From positions 1-39,714 of the forward strand of contig CANQEI010000001.1 of assembly GCA_947594845.1 (NCBI GenBank): a stretch of DNA of 39,714 bases, in the 5' to 3' direction. Positions 15,793 to 26,551 of the stretch are shown here, in pieces. How positions within the stretch are numbered: position 1 is the stretch's first letter; each line of letters begins with the position of its first letter. This DNA is from an uncultured Clostridia bacterium (lineage in GTDB: Bacteria > Bacillota > Clostridia > TANB77 > CAG-508). Made by a program: the position numbers and the translations under genes. Below the pieces are notes generated by a model. The model was not told where the DNA came from, searched no databases, and was given only the letters and a program-made list of their open reading frames with translations.

Positions 15793-16971
15793 ATGAAAGA
15801 ATTAGTTGTAAATATTCAAGATGAAGTAGAAAAGATTTTTCTGCTAGAAGACGGAATCTTAACTGAAAAATATGTTGACTCAAAGTTTAAAAAGAGATTG
15901 GAAGGGAATATATATATTGGAAAAGTTCAAAATATTATTCCTGGGCTTCAAGCAGCTTTTATTAATGTGGGAGAAAACAAAAATGCATTTATTCATCTAA
16001 AGGATATATTACCTAAAGTAGATATTACCAAAGAACCTTCACAAGACTATGACAATATCGACATTAAAAATATAATTAAAATTGGAAAACCGATAATAAT
16101 TGAAATTAAAAGAGATAGCTATAATAAAAAAGGAGCTAGAGCTTCTACTCATATAAATTTACCTGGAAGATATCTAGCTTTATTGCCTAATTCTAGTTTT
16201 GTAACTGTTTCACAAAAAATTGAAGATGAAAAAGAGAGAAATAGGCTAATTCAAATAGTAAAAGAGATAATACCAGAAAATATGGGTGCTATAATAAGAA
16301 CATCTGCATATGGAAAATCTAAAAAAGATTTGGAAGAGGATTTAGAGAGTTTAATTAATAAATGGAATGAGATAATAAGTATTGAATTTAATAAGAATGA
16401 TATTCCTAAATTAATTTACAAATCAAATGAAATTTTAGATAAAATATTAATTGATTTGATGGATAAAGGATTAGAGAAAATATATGTTAATACAGATTTA
16501 GCCAAAACAAAATTATCTGAAAAATTAAAATTATGGAATAAAGAGGATATTGAAATTATTGTAGATCCAAAAAATATTGAAAATAATTATGAATTATGCA
16601 AGCAATTAGAGGTTGCTGAAAATAGAAAAGTTTGGCTAAAGAGTGGAGGATTCATAACTATTGATAAAACGGAGGCACTTACTGCAATTGATGTTAATTC
16701 GGCTAAATATACAGGAAAGAGCGATTTGGAGGATACAGCATTTTCAATAAATAAGGAATCTGCTATAGAAATTGCAAAGCAAATTAGACTAAGAGATATT
16801 GGCGGAATTATTGTTATTGATTTTATTGACTTAAAAGATGATTTGCATAAAAAAGAAGTAATTAATATTTTTAAAGAAGAATTAAAAAAAGATAGAACAA
16901 AAATACAAATAGAAGGTTTTACGAAATTAAATTTGCTAGAACTTACACGTAAACATATTTGTAGTGAATAA
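15793..16971 (+). CDS. rng: Ribonuclease E/G family protein lacking the zinc-link region
   Basis: RNase G is a 5'-end-dependent endoribonuclease for rRNA maturation and mRNA decay. The 392-aa product has an S1 domain (about residues 30-110, YIGKVQNIIPGLQAAFINVG) and the catalytic core with LTAIDVNSAK and GGIIVIDFIDL, the two Asp-bearing motifs. It ends at LLELTRKHICSE, just where other members continue into a CPxC zinc-link motif that holds the RNase E dimer interface; the stop is clean and no downstream frame restores CxxC. The start is the ATG at 15793 behind GAGAAAGG; a TTG at 15763 lacks a site. Probably a naturally short form. Confidence 0.85.
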   Translation: MKELVVNIQDEVEKIFLLEDGILTEKYVDSKFKKRLEGNIYIGKVQNIIPGLQAAFINVGENKNAFIHLKDILPKVDITKEPSQDYDNIDIKNIIKIGKPIIIEIKRDSYNKKGARASTHINLPGRYLALLPNSSFVTVSQKIEDEKERNRLIQIVKEIIPENMGAIIRTSAYGKSKKDLEEDLESLINKWNEIISIEFNKNDIPKLIYKSNEILDKILIDLMDKGLEKIYVNTDLAKTKLSEKLKLWNKEDIEIIVDPKNIENNYELCKQLEVAENRKVWLKSGGFITIDKTEALTAIDVNSAKYTGKSDLEDTAFSINKESAIEIAKQIRLRDIGGIIVIDFIDLKDDLHKKEVINIFKEELKKDRTKIQIEGFTKLNLLELTRKHICSE

Positions 16972-16996
16972 TTGTACTATAATGAAGGGAATGAAT

Positions 16997-18298
16997 ATGA
17001 AAGTTGGTTTTGTCTCATTAGGCTGTAGTAAAAATCTTATAGATACAGAAATGGGAATTAGTGTTTTTAAAGAGAAAAATTTTGAAATTGTGAATAGACC
17101 AGAGGATGCTGAAATAATTATTGTAAATACTTGTGGATTTATTGAATCTGCTAAGGAAGAAGCTATTAATACTATTTTGGAAATGGCCGAATATAAAAAG
17201 AAAAAGTGTAAGTATCTTATTGCTATGGGATGCTTAGTTAAAAGATATAAAGAAGATTTAAAAAAAGATATTCCTGAAGTAGATTTATGGATTAGTATTG
17301 ATGAATATAAAGAATTTTGGGAAAAGATTTCCACTTTATTAGAACAAAATGTGGAAAAAGATATTCAATTTTCATACAGAAATAGAATTATTACTACTGG
17401 TAAAAAAATGGCATATTTGAAAATAGCAGAAGGGTGTGATAATTTCTGTACATATTGTGCAATACCTTATATTAGAGGTAGATTTGAAAGTAGAAAAATG
17501 GAAGATATTCTTGAAGAGGCAAATAGCTTGGCTAAAAGCGGATATGAAGAAATAATTCTTATTGCACAAGATACTACTAAGTATGGTATTGATATTTATG
17601 GAGAATATAAACTTGCTAAATTATTAAAAGAACTTTGTAAGATTGAAAAAATAAAGTGGATAAGATTCTTATATGCATATCCTGAAAGTATTACTGATGA
17701 ATTGATAGATGTAGTAAAAAATGAAGAAAAATTATGCAAATATTTTGATATGCCAATACAACATTTTTCAGATGCTGTTTTAAAGAAAATGAATAGAAAA
17801 ACATCTAAAAAAGATATAATTAGTATAGTAAAAAAAATAAGAAATGAAATGCCAGATGCAATATTAAGGACATCTTTAATTGTGGGATTTCCAGGAGAAA
17901 CAGAGGAAGATTTTGAAATTTTAAGTAATTGTGTTAAAGAGTTGAGATTTGATAGATTAGGTTGTTTCATGTATTCAAGAGAAGATGGCACACCAGCAGC
18001 AAAATTTGATAATCAAATTCATTCAATGGTAAAGAAAAAAAGATATAGAATAATAATGGAAAGCCAAAAACAAATTGCAGAGGAGAAGCTGAAAGAGAAA
18101 ATAGGAAAAACTTATGAAGTTTTAATTGAAGATATTACATCTGATGGAACTTTTTATATAGGAAGATCTTTTATGGATAGCCCTGATTCAGATGGTGTAA
18201 TTTATGTAGCAAATCCTGGCAAAGATCTAATGAATAAATTTGTTAATTGTAAAATTGTAGCATATGAAGAATATGATTTATTTGCAGAAGTGATTTAG
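16997..18298 (+). CDS. rimO: Ribosomal protein S12 methylthiotransferase RimO
   Basis: RimO adds a methylthio group to the conserved Asp of ribosomal protein S12 using two 4Fe-4S clusters. The 433-aa product has the N-terminal UPF0004 domain (GFVSLGCSKNLIDTE, NTCGFIESAKEEA), the radical SAM cluster EGCDNFCTYCAIPYIRGR, GFPGETEEDFE and a C-terminal TRAM domain. Separation from the close relative MiaB rests on the SLGCSKNLIDTE start, typical of RimO. The ATG at 16997 is preceded by AAGGG at 7 nt; earlier in-frame ATGs at 16982 and 16991 are less well placed. It lies 25 bp after rng. Confidence 0.95.
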   Translation: MKVGFVSLGCSKNLIDTEMGISVFKEKNFEIVNRPEDAEIIIVNTCGFIESAKEEAINTILEMAEYKKKKCKYLIAMGCLVKRYKEDLKKDIPEVDLWISIDEYKEFWEKISTLLEQNVEKDIQFSYRNRIITTGKKMAYLKIAEGCDNFCTYCAIPYIRGRFESRKMEDILEEANSLAKSGYEEIILIAQDTTKYGIDIYGEYKLAKLLKELCKIEKIKWIRFLYAYPESITDELIDVVKNEEKLCKYFDMPIQHFSDAVLKKMNRKTSKKDIISIVKKIRNEMPDAILRTSLIVGFPGETEEDFEILSNCVKELRFDRLGCFMYSREDGTPAAKFDNQIHSMVKKKRYRIIMESQKQIAEEKLKEKIGKTYEVLIEDITSDGTFYIGRSFMDSPDSDGVIYVANPGKDLMNKFVNCKIVAYEEYDLFAEVI

Positions 18299-18315
18299 TA
18301 AAACATATATAAAAT

Positions 18316-18362
18316 AAAAAAATAATGAAGTGAATGTATTTCAAATTACTTCATTATTTTTT
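18316..18362. terminator. Bidirectional terminator between rimO and the 115-aa gene
   Basis: A 15-bp stem (18317-18331 with 18348-18362) flanked by A and T runs and a 16-nt loop; fits both convergent genes. Confidence 0.8.
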
Positions 18363-18405
18363 ATTTAAGTTATTAAAAATGATTAAAAGATTAAAAAGAA
18401 ATTAT

Positions 18406-18753
18406 TTAATCAGATATTTCACGTTCTTTGTCTGATTTTGACTTATTTTTATCTGTTAACTCTTTACTTGTAAGCTCAGAACTTTCATCTATTTCTGCTT
18501 TCCAAGGATTATCAGCACTTTTTTTAGCATCTTTAGAATCTTCTTCTAATGTTGAAAGAGATTTTATTGCTGATTCTTGATTTTTGTAGGCTTGCTTAAA
18601 AGCTGCACTATATGCATCTTCTTTGCCTTCCTCAATGTCTTGTGAAACACCAGAAGTTGAGTTAGCAAGAATATCAAATAAAGCAGATTTACTTAACATG
18701 TTTATAAATCTCTTAAATAAAGATTCTTTTTTTTCTACTGTCATTGTTTTCAT
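18406..18753 (-). CDS. Unknown small acidic protein
   Basis: A 115-aa protein that I do not recognise. The N-terminus (SLFKRFINMLSKSALFDILAN) could form an amphipathic helix. The rest is hydrophilic, rich in Ser, Lys, Asp and Glu, and likely disordered near the C-terminus (TDKNKSKSDKEREISD). It has no Cys and no transmembrane segment. The start is ATG 18753 with AAAGGA 8 nt upstream; an in-frame ATG at 18774 precedes that site. Its own promoter and a terminator on both sides support a real gene, expressed alone on the opposite strand from its neighbours. Confidence 0.7.
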   Translation of the reverse strand: MKTMTVEKKESLFKRFINMLSKSALFDILANSTSGVSQDIEEGKEDAYSAAFKQAYKNQESAIKSLSTLEEDSKDAKKSADNPWKAEIDESSELTSKELTDKNKSKSDKEREISD

Positions 18754-18783
18754 TTTTACAATCCTTTCATACAAACTATATAT

Positions 18784-18812
18784 AGTATACCATAAAAAAC
18801 CTTGAAAATCAA
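18784..18812 (-). promoter_or_regulatory. Promoter of the 115-aa gene
   Basis: Minus strand TTGATT (18812-18807) and TATACT (18789-18784) with a 17-bp spacer. Confidence 0.65.
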
Positions 18813-18854
18813 GCTTTTCGACTAAAAAAATAAATTATAAATGTTTGGGTTTTA

Positions 18855-18883
18855 TTGACATAATTAGCTTTTTCTGTCATAAT
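18855..18883 (+). promoter_or_regulatory. Promoter of scpB-proS
   Basis: Perfect TTGACA at 18855-18860 and CATAAT at 18878-18883, spacer 17 bp, 23 bp before the scpB start. Confidence 0.75.
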
Positions 18884-18906
18884 AAGTGTATTGGAAAGGA
18901 GTAGTA

Positions 18907-19503
18907 ATGAAGATAGAAGAGTCTAAAGCAATAATTGAAGCTATATTGTTTGCAGCAGGTAGAAAGATTACTACTACTGAGTTTGCGACAATTTTAGAAA
19001 AAACTCCAGAAGAGGTTGACTCTATAATGCAAAATTTAAAAAATGATTATAGAGACGATTCTAGAGGAATAGAATTATTAAAAGTTAATGATGGCTATGA
19101 ATTATCAACAAAAAAAGAATATTATGATTATATTGTTCAAGTATTTGATAATCGTAGTAAGCCATCTTTATCTGCGGCTGCTTTAGAAGTTTTATCAATC
19201 ATTGCATATAATTCTAGAATTACACGTGCTGAAATTGAAGCGATTAGAGGCGTTAATTCAGATGGAACATTATATAGATTAATGGAATATCATCTGATAG
19301 AAGAAGCAGGAAAATTGGATGCTCCAGGGAAACCTACTACGTATAAAGTAACAGATGATTTTCTAAAAATGTTTGGATTATCTTCATTAGACGAGCTACC
19401 CGAACTTCCTCGTTATAGAATTGATGAAAATGAACAAATTGTACTTGATGATATGGACATCGATCAAGTCGATAAAAATGAGGAGAGTGAAAGTAATGAG
19501 TAA
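18907..19503 (+). CDS. scpB: Segregation and condensation protein ScpB
   Basis: ScpB is the winged-helix (kite) subunit that binds the kleisin ScpA in the SMC condensin complex for chromosome segregation. The 198-aa product has the family core [48 protein letters not shown] and [11 protein letters not shown], with an acidic tail. The start is ATG 18907 behind GGAAAGGA; a GTG at 18886 lies upstream of that site. scpA, usually just upstream, is not present; instead scpB has its own promoter and overlaps proS by 8 bp. Confidence 0.95.
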   Translation: MKIEESKAIIEAILFAAGRKITTTEFATILEKTPEEVDSIMQNLKNDYRDDSRGIELLKVNDGYELSTKKEYYDYIVQVFDNRSKPSLSAAALEVLSIIAYNSRITRAEIEAIRGVNSDGTLYRLMEYHLIEEAGKLDAPGKPTTYKVTDDFLKMFGLSSLDELPELPRYRIDENEQIVLDDMDIDQVDKNEESESNE

Positions 19504-20938
19504 TAATAAAAATGAATTTGTAAAAGAAATAACAAATATTGAAGAAGATTTTTCACAATGGTACACAGATGTTGTATTGAAGGCTGATCTTGCTGATTAT
19601 ACAGATATTAAAGGTTTTATTGCAATTAGACCATATGGCTTTGCTATTTGGGAAAATATAAAAAATTATATGGATTCAGAATTTAAAAAAGCTGGAGTAA
19701 CAAATTTGTATATGCCAGTTTTAATTCCAGAAAGTTTATTAAATAAAGAAGAAGAACATGTTGAAGGATTTGCACCAGAAGTTGCATGGGTTACTATAGG
19801 AGGAGAAGAAGAATTAGAAGAGAAACTTTGTATAAGACCTACTTCTGAAACGATAATGTCAACAATGTATGCTAAATGGATTAATTCATGGAGAGATTTA
19901 CCTTTTTTAGGCAATCAGTGGTGCAGTGTTCTTAGATGGGAAAAAGAAACTAGACCATTTTTACGTTCAAGAGAATTTTTATGGCAAGAAGGACATACGG
20001 TTCATGAAACTGCAGAAGAAGCGGAAAAATTTACTTTAAAAATGCTTGATGTATATGCAGATGTTATAGAAAATTTACTTGCAATACCAGTATTAAAAGG
20101 TAGAAAAACTAAAAAAGAACAATTTGCTGGTGCTGAAGCAACATATACAGTAGAAACTTTAATGCATGATGGTAGAGCTTTGCAAGCAGGTACATCACAC
20201 TACTTTGGACAAAATTTCTCTAAGCCATTTAATATTAAATTTCAAAATAGAGAAGGTAAAGAAGAATATGGTTATCAAACTTCTTGGGGAACTACAACCA
20301 GACTTATCGGAGCTCTTATAATGGCTCATGGAGATAATAGAGGTTTGAAGTTACCTCCAAAAGTGGCACCAATTCAAGCAGTTATTGTTCCAGTTGCAAT
20401 TCACAAAGAAGGCGTAATAGAAAAAGCACAGGAATTAAATGACAAATTGCAAAGTAAGTTTAGAATGAAATTAGATTTAAGAGATAATTATTCTACAGGT
20501 TTTAAATTTAATGATTGGGAAATGAGAGGTGTTCCTGTTAGAATTGAAATTGGACCAAAGGACATTGAAAAAGGAGAAGCAGTTTTAGTAAGAAGAGATA
20601 CATTAGAAAAACAAGTAGTTAAATTAGACGAAATAGAAGATAAACTTAGTGAATTATTAGAATCAATTCAAAAAAATATGTATAATCAATGTTTAGAAAT
20701 AAGAAAAAATAAAACCACAGTTGCATATACTTTAGATGAAATACTTAAAAATTTAGAAGAAAATCAAGGATATGTTAAAACAATGTGGTGCGGAAATGTT
20801 GAATGTGAAAACAAGATAAAAGAAGTTACAGGTGCACATTCAAGGTGTATCCCATTTGAGCAAGAACATTTAGCAGATACTTGCCCTGTTTGTGGTAAGA
20901 AAGCAGAAAAAATGGTAGTATGGGGACGCCAATATTAA
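19496..20938 (+). CDS. proS: Prolyl-tRNA synthetase, eukaryote/archaeal type
   Basis: It charges tRNA-Pro. The 480-aa product starts [24 protein letters not shown] and lacks the editing insertion of the long bacterial form, so it is the short type common in clostridia. Class II motifs are visible ([37 protein letters not shown]). The C-terminus carries a zinc-like Cys set (CGNVEC...CPVC) and ends in the characteristic aromatic tail VVWGRQY. The ATG lies inside the end of scpB (8-bp overlap) with AGGAGA 9 nt before it, so translation is probably coupled. Confidence 0.96.
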   Translation: MSNNKNEFVKEITNIEEDFSQWYTDVVLKADLADYTDIKGFIAIRPYGFAIWENIKNYMDSEFKKAGVTNLYMPVLIPESLLNKEEEHVEGFAPEVAWVTIGGEEELEEKLCIRPTSETIMSTMYAKWINSWRDLPFLGNQWCSVLRWEKETRPFLRSREFLWQEGHTVHETAEEAEKFTLKMLDVYADVIENLLAIPVLKGRKTKKEQFAGAEATYTVETLMHDGRALQAGTSHYFGQNFSKPFNIKFQNREGKEEYGYQTSWGTTTRLIGALIMAHGDNRGLKLPPKVAPIQAVIVPVAIHKEGVIEKAQELNDKLQSKFRMKLDLRDNYSTGFKFNDWEMRGVPVRIEIGPKDIEKGEAVLVRRDTLEKQVVKLDEIEDKLSELLESIQKNMYNQCLEIRKNKTTVAYTLDEILKNLEENQGYVKTMWCGNVECENKIKEVTGAHSRCIPFEQEHLADTCPVCGKKAEKMVVWGRQY

Positions 20939-20961
20939 TACATAAGAAGAGGTAATTAATA

Positions 20962-21564
20962 ATGGAAAAAAAGAAAGCTTTAAAAAATTTAGGGTTACTT
21001 TTAATTTTATTAATATTAATTATAATTATTTATTTTATTTTAGTTACTCAATCTAGTCCACAAGAGAATGTTGTTAACTTAATAGATATTGCATATGGCT
21101 CAATTGAAAATAGAGTAGGTTATAGAAGTGCAAGTGCTATTTTAAATAATTATATTGAAGGATATAATACTTCTGATGGTGAAAAGGTTTTAGGAATGAT
21201 GGACTTGGTTGCTTTATATATATATCAAGAGGTCGATTGTAAAGATGAAGAATTTGATGCAAAATATGAAGAAATACTATCTAATCCTAGTGAATATAAA
21301 GATCTTATTTTGCTACAGCAGACTGCTACAAAATATGAAGAAGATTATATAAAAGAAATAAATAATGATTCACCAGTAATGACATTAGTTGAAAATTCAG
21401 AAATAGAAGATGTAACAAAATATTTAAGTAAAATGACTGCCAAAATTAAAATTTTTTCAGAAAAAGAGAATATAGATGAGGTATCAGATGTTCAATTTGT
21501 ATTATTACATAGAAATGATACTTACTATGTTATGAGTTCAGAAAAGATTTTTGATCAAGAATAA
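20962..21564 (+). CDS. Unknown membrane-anchored protein
   Basis: A 200-aa protein with one N-terminal hydrophobic segment (LGLLLILLILIIIIYFILV, about residues 10-28) and an extracytoplasmic, Asp/Glu-rich domain of mixed helix and strand. No lipobox Cys is present at the segment end, so it is an anchored rather than lipid-modified protein. The C-terminal strands (IKIFSEKENIDEVSDVQFVL... and RNDTYYVMS) look like an NTF2-like alpha/beta fold, but I cannot assign a family. It begins 23 bp after proS with AAGAGG upstream and ends in a terminator, so it is probably co-transcribed with scpB-proS. Confidence 0.6.
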   Translation: MEKKKALKNLGLLLILLILIIIIYFILVTQSSPQENVVNLIDIAYGSIENRVGYRSASAILNNYIEGYNTSDGEKVLGMMDLVALYIYQEVDCKDEEFDAKYEEILSNPSEYKDLILLQQTATKYEEDYIKEINNDSPVMTLVENSEIEDVTKYLSKMTAKIKIFSEKENIDEVSDVQFVLLHRNDTYYVMSSEKIFDQE

Positions 21565-21569
21565 AATGT

Positions 21570-21601
21570 AAAAATATAGCTGAAATAGCTATATTTTTTT
21601 T
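21570..21601 (+). terminator. Intrinsic terminator before groESL
   Basis: A 12-bp stem (21570-21581 with 21587-21598), 5-nt loop and a run of eight T. Confidence 0.85.
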
Positions 21602-21647
21602 ATCATAAAATTTAGTTCTAATATTAAAAAAATTGAATAGAATACTA

Positions 21648-21674
21648 TTGACAAAAAAGTAGAAAAGGTATAAA
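21648..21674 (+). promoter_or_regulatory. groES promoter
   Basis: TTGACA at 21648-21653 with TATAAA at 21669-21674 (15-bp spacer), or TAAATT at 21671-21676 (17-bp spacer), directly followed by the CIRCE element. Confidence 0.6.
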
Positions 21675-21677
21675 TTA

Positions 21678-21704
21678 TTAGCAGACATCAAAGTAGATTG
21701 CTAA
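21678..21704 (+). promoter_or_regulatory. CIRCE operator (HrcA binding site)
   Basis: TTAGCAGAC-N9-GATTGCTAA matches the CIRCE consensus TTAGCACTC-N9-GAGTGCTAA at 7 of 9 and 8 of 9 positions with the exact 9-bp gap. It overlaps the expected transcription start of groES, so groESL is probably repressed by HrcA and induced by heat. The inner bases are degenerate. Confidence 0.85.
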
Positions 21705-21733
21705 AAATAAATTGGAAAGGGATGAATTTTGTA

Positions 21734-23654
<1,921 letters not shown>

Positions 23655-23702
23655 AATAAATAAGAAAATTTGAAATTAAAAAGTTGTAAATATAAGAATT
23701 TT

Positions 23703-23744
23703 AAATAAAAGGCATATTTTGTAATTTATGCCTTTTATTTTTTA
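23703..23744 (+). terminator. groESL terminator
   Basis: A perfect 14-bp stem (23703-23716 with 23727-23740), 10-nt loop and T run. Confidence 0.88.
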
Positions 23745-23777
23745 TAAAAAAATTGCCAAACATATTGTTTGGCAATT
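23744..23777 (-). terminator. Terminator of the Cys-rich microprotein gene
   Basis: On the minus strand, a perfect 12-bp stem (23777-23766 with 23762-23751), 3-nt loop and a T run (A tract at 23746-23752). It is back to back with the groESL terminator and only makes sense for a minus-strand gene, which supports the small ORF next to it. Confidence 0.8.
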
Positions 23778-23825
23778 AATAAAATTATTAAATTAAGAAA
23801 GTAAAATTTTGTTTTGAAATTGCTA

Positions 23826-23942
23826 CTAGCAACCACAATTTCTGTTTCCACCGCAACAACAGAATATGATTATTAAAAGAATTATAATCCATAAACAGTC
23901 ATCGCCATTTCCAAATCCGCCACAACCTCTATTTTCTGGCAT
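23826..23942 (-). CDS. 38-aa Cys/Gly-rich single-span membrane microprotein
   Basis: Minus-strand ORF: MPENRGCGGFGNGDDCLW, then a hydrophobic stretch IIILLIIIF, then CCCGGNRNCGC. It holds seven Cys, one transmembrane helix and Gly-rich ends. It has a very strong ribosome binding site (AAGGAGGG, 23958-23951) 8 nt before the ATG and its own terminator, so I consider it expressed despite its size. Short hydrophobic Gly/Cys-rich proteins of this type are seen in Firmicutes and some are linked to sporulation (YjcZ-like); the assignment here is only by resemblance. The Cys pattern would suit metal binding or disulfides. Function unknown. Confidence 0.75.
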   Translation of the reverse strand: MPENRGCGGFGNGDDCLWIIILLIIIFCCCGGNRNCGC

Positions 23943-24074
23943 GTGAGATCCCTCCTTTAAGTATAACCGAGCAACAAAGCTCTTTCGTAAATCCTTAGTA
24001 TGTTATATAGTATGAATATAAAAAAAAAGTGTGCTTAAAAATAAATAAAATCATATACAAATTTAATTTGTTAG

Positions 24075-24083
24075 TGATATAAT
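24075..24083 (+). promoter_or_regulatory. Extended -10 promoter of mutL
   Basis: TGATATAAT (TG-N-TATAAT) 62 bp before the mutL start; the -35 is weak. Confidence 0.5.
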
Positions 24084-24145
24084 ACAAAAAAGGTTTGTTC
24101 GTTTGAAATGTTGTAAATTTAAGCAAAATTGAAATGGAGGATATA

Positions 24146-26551
24146 ATGGGAGATATTGTATTATTAGATGATTTAACTATTAACAAAATTGCTGCAGGGG
24201 AAGTTATCGAAAGGCCTGCTTCTGTAGTAAAAGAAATGGTGGAGAACTCTATCGATGCTGGAGCAACTAAAATAATAGTTGAAATAAAAAATGGTGGAAT
24301 TTCATATATCCGTGTTACTGATAATGGAAAGGGTATTTCAGAAGACGATATGGAAATTGCTTTTGAAAGACATGCTACAAGTAAAATTAGAGTTGCAGAT
24401 GATATTCTTAAAGTAACATCTATGGGGTTCAGAGGTGAGGCTTTGGCTAGTATAGCTGCAATTGCAAATGTAGAAATGGTTTCAAAGACAAGTAATAGTA
24501 ATATAGGTCATAGAATTGTTGTCGAAGGCGGAAAAGTTTTAGAAAAAACTGAAACAGGTGCACCACAAGGAACTACAATAACAGTTAAAAATTTGTTTTA
24601 TAATACTCCAGTACGATACAAGTTTTTAAAAAAGGATTATACAGAATCTGGATATATAGAAGATGTTATTACAAGACTTGCTTTGGTAAATAGAGATGTT
24701 TCTTTCAAATTAGTCAATTCAGGAAAGACAGTAATTCAAACAACAGGTAATGGACAAATGAAGGATGTTATTTATAATATTTATGGCAAAGATATAGCTG
24801 AAGCAATAATTGATACTGATTATGAATATGAAGGAATGAAAGTTACTGGTGCTGTTGGAAAACCTGAAATTGCAAGATCAAATCGTTCAAATCAGTTATA
24901 TTTTGTTAATAATAGATATATTAAAGATAGAACACTAACAGCAGCTGCTGAACAAGCTTTTAAAGGTATGATACCAATAAATAAATTTGGGTTTTTAATT
25001 TTGAACATAGATATGGATCCAAGTTTAGTTGATGTAAATGTTCATCCAGCAAAACTTGAAGTAAGATTTGAAGATGAGAATAAAGTTTTTAAAGCAGTAT
25101 ATCATGCAATAAAAGAAGCTCTTGCCAAAAAAGAACTAGTTGAAGATGTTTCACAAGTTAAAGATGAAGATGTGAAAAAAAATAATACAAATGTTGAGAA
25201 TGTGCAGGTTCCAGGAGCTACTGTTAAAATAAATACTTCACTTGATAATGCTTCAGAAGAAGTAAGAAAAAATCAAGAAAGAAATGCTTTTTTAGAACAA
25301 ATACGTAGTCAAGCTGAAAAAGATGAAAGTAATCAACAAGATGAAAGTGTTCAACAAGATATGCCATCTTTCTTAAAAAAGAATGAGAGTGGTACTGAAA
25401 AAGTTGAAGAACACGAAGAAGTATCTGATGATGTATATCAATTTAGAAAAGACCTAGAAAAAATTGGAGTTCATGAAATTAGCCCTGCAGCATATGTACC
25501 AGAAGTATTAAATGATATGGAATCAAAAGATAAGAAAGAAGAGACTGGTATACCTTCAGAAGAAAAAGTTGAGGCTATGACTGAAGAATTAATAAAACAA
25601 AGACAATCAAATGAGATACTAGAAGAAGCAATAAAAAATGCTAAAAAAGAAAATCCTTTTTTAAATAATTCAGAAGACAAAGAAACAAACTTTGATGATA
25701 TGTATGCAAAAATATTTGGAAATAAAGCTACACATGAAAGTGAAGAACCACAATTTACAGAAACAGAAAAGAAAGTATTAGAAGATATTAAAAATTCTGT
25801 AAAAGTGCAGGAAGATGAAGAAACTACAGAAAATAAAATTACGGAAAATAATGAAATTAGTTTAGATTTTGATGATGACCAAGAGAATGCTACACCTGTT
25901 TTAGAAAAAGATGTGCAGCCAGTTATTACACAAGAGAACTCTGAACAAATTGAAGAATTTAGAAATATGACAGGTAAAAACTATAAATTTATTGGAATAG
26001 TTTTTTCAACTTATATAATTGTTGAGATAGAAGATGAAATGTACATTATAGATCAACATGCTGCTCATGAGAGAATAAGGTATGAGCAAGTTAAACAAAA
26101 TTATTATAGTGAGACTAATAAAGATTCACAATTAATGTTACTTCCAGATATAATAACATTATCACATAAAGAGACAGAAACAATTAAAGAAAATGTTGAT
26201 ATGTTTGAAAAAGCAGGTTTTTCACTTGAAGCTTTTGGAGAGAATACAATAAAATTAACAGGTGTTCCTACTATTTGTATAGATATGGATACTAAACAAT
26301 TATTTTTAGAATTACTAGATGAAATTGATAATTTTTCTAGAACAGATAGACAGGAAAAAGAAGATAGATTTATTGCTACAATTGCTTGCAAATCTGCTGT
26401 TAAAGCTAAAATGAGATTAACAGAAGAAGAAGTTGATAAGTTAATGGAGGAATTGCTTAAATTACCTAATCCATTTACTTGTCCTCATGGTAGACCTACT
26501 GCGATTAGAATGGGAAAATATGAAATTGAGCGTAAGTTCGCAAGAAAATAG
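24146..26551 (+). CDS. mutL: DNA mismatch repair protein MutL with endonuclease motif
   Basis: The 801-aa product has an N-terminal GHKL ATPase (about 1-335: ERPASVVKEMVENSIDAG, DNGKGI, RHATSKI, GFRGEAL, VDVNVHPAKLEVRF), a long acidic linker (about 340-595) rich in Glu, Asp, Gln and Lys, and a C-terminal dimerisation/nuclease domain with DQHAAHERIRYE (636-647), ACKSAVKA and CPHGRPT (from Cys779). The metal-binding DQHA(x)2E(x)4E motif marks MutL that nicks DNA itself, as expected without MutH. The start is ATG 24146, 5 nt after GGAGG; ATG 24134 lies before that site. mutS is not in the window; miaA follows after the inverted-repeat element. Confidence 0.96.
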   Translation: MGDIVLLDDLTINKIAAGEVIERPASVVKEMVENSIDAGATKIIVEIKNGGISYIRVTDNGKGISEDDMEIAFERHATSKIRVADDILKVTSMGFRGEALASIAAIANVEMVSKTSNSNIGHRIVVEGGKVLEKTETGAPQGTTITVKNLFYNTPVRYKFLKKDYTESGYIEDVITRLALVNRDVSFKLVNSGKTVIQTTGNGQMKDVIYNIYGKDIAEAIIDTDYEYEGMKVTGAVGKPEIARSNRSNQLYFVNNRYIKDRTLTAAAEQAFKGMIPINKFGFLILNIDMDPSLVDVNVHPAKLEVRFEDENKVFKAVYHAIKEALAKKELVEDVSQVKDEDVKKNNTNVENVQVPGATVKINTSLDNASEEVRKNQERNAFLEQIRSQAEKDESNQQDESVQQDMPSFLKKNESGTEKVEEHEEVSDDVYQFRKDLEKIGVHEISPAAYVPEVLNDMESKDKKEETGIPSEEKVEAMTEELIKQRQSNEILEEAIKNAKKENPFLNNSEDKETNFDDMYAKIFGNKATHESEEPQFTETEKKVLEDIKNSVKVQEDEETTENKITENNEISLDFDDDQENATPVLEKDVQPVITQENSEQIEEFRNMTGKNYKFIGIVFSTYIIVEIEDEMYIIDQHAAHERIRYEQVKQNYYSETNKDSQLMLLPDIITLSHKETETIKENVDMFEKAGFSLEAFGENTIKLTGVPTICIDMDTKQLFLELLDEIDNFSRTDRQEKEDRFIATIACKSAVKAKMRLTEEEVDKLMEELLKLPNPFTCPHGRPTAIRMGKYEIERKFARK

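Noticed and set aside
16930-17000. Frameshift explaining the short RNase G
   Set aside because: No other frame downstream gives the CPxC zinc-link motif before rimO begins, so the short form looks natural.
18316-18362. Riboswitch or attenuator after rimO
   Set aside because: A single hairpin with A and T runs between convergent genes is fully explained as a bidirectional terminator.
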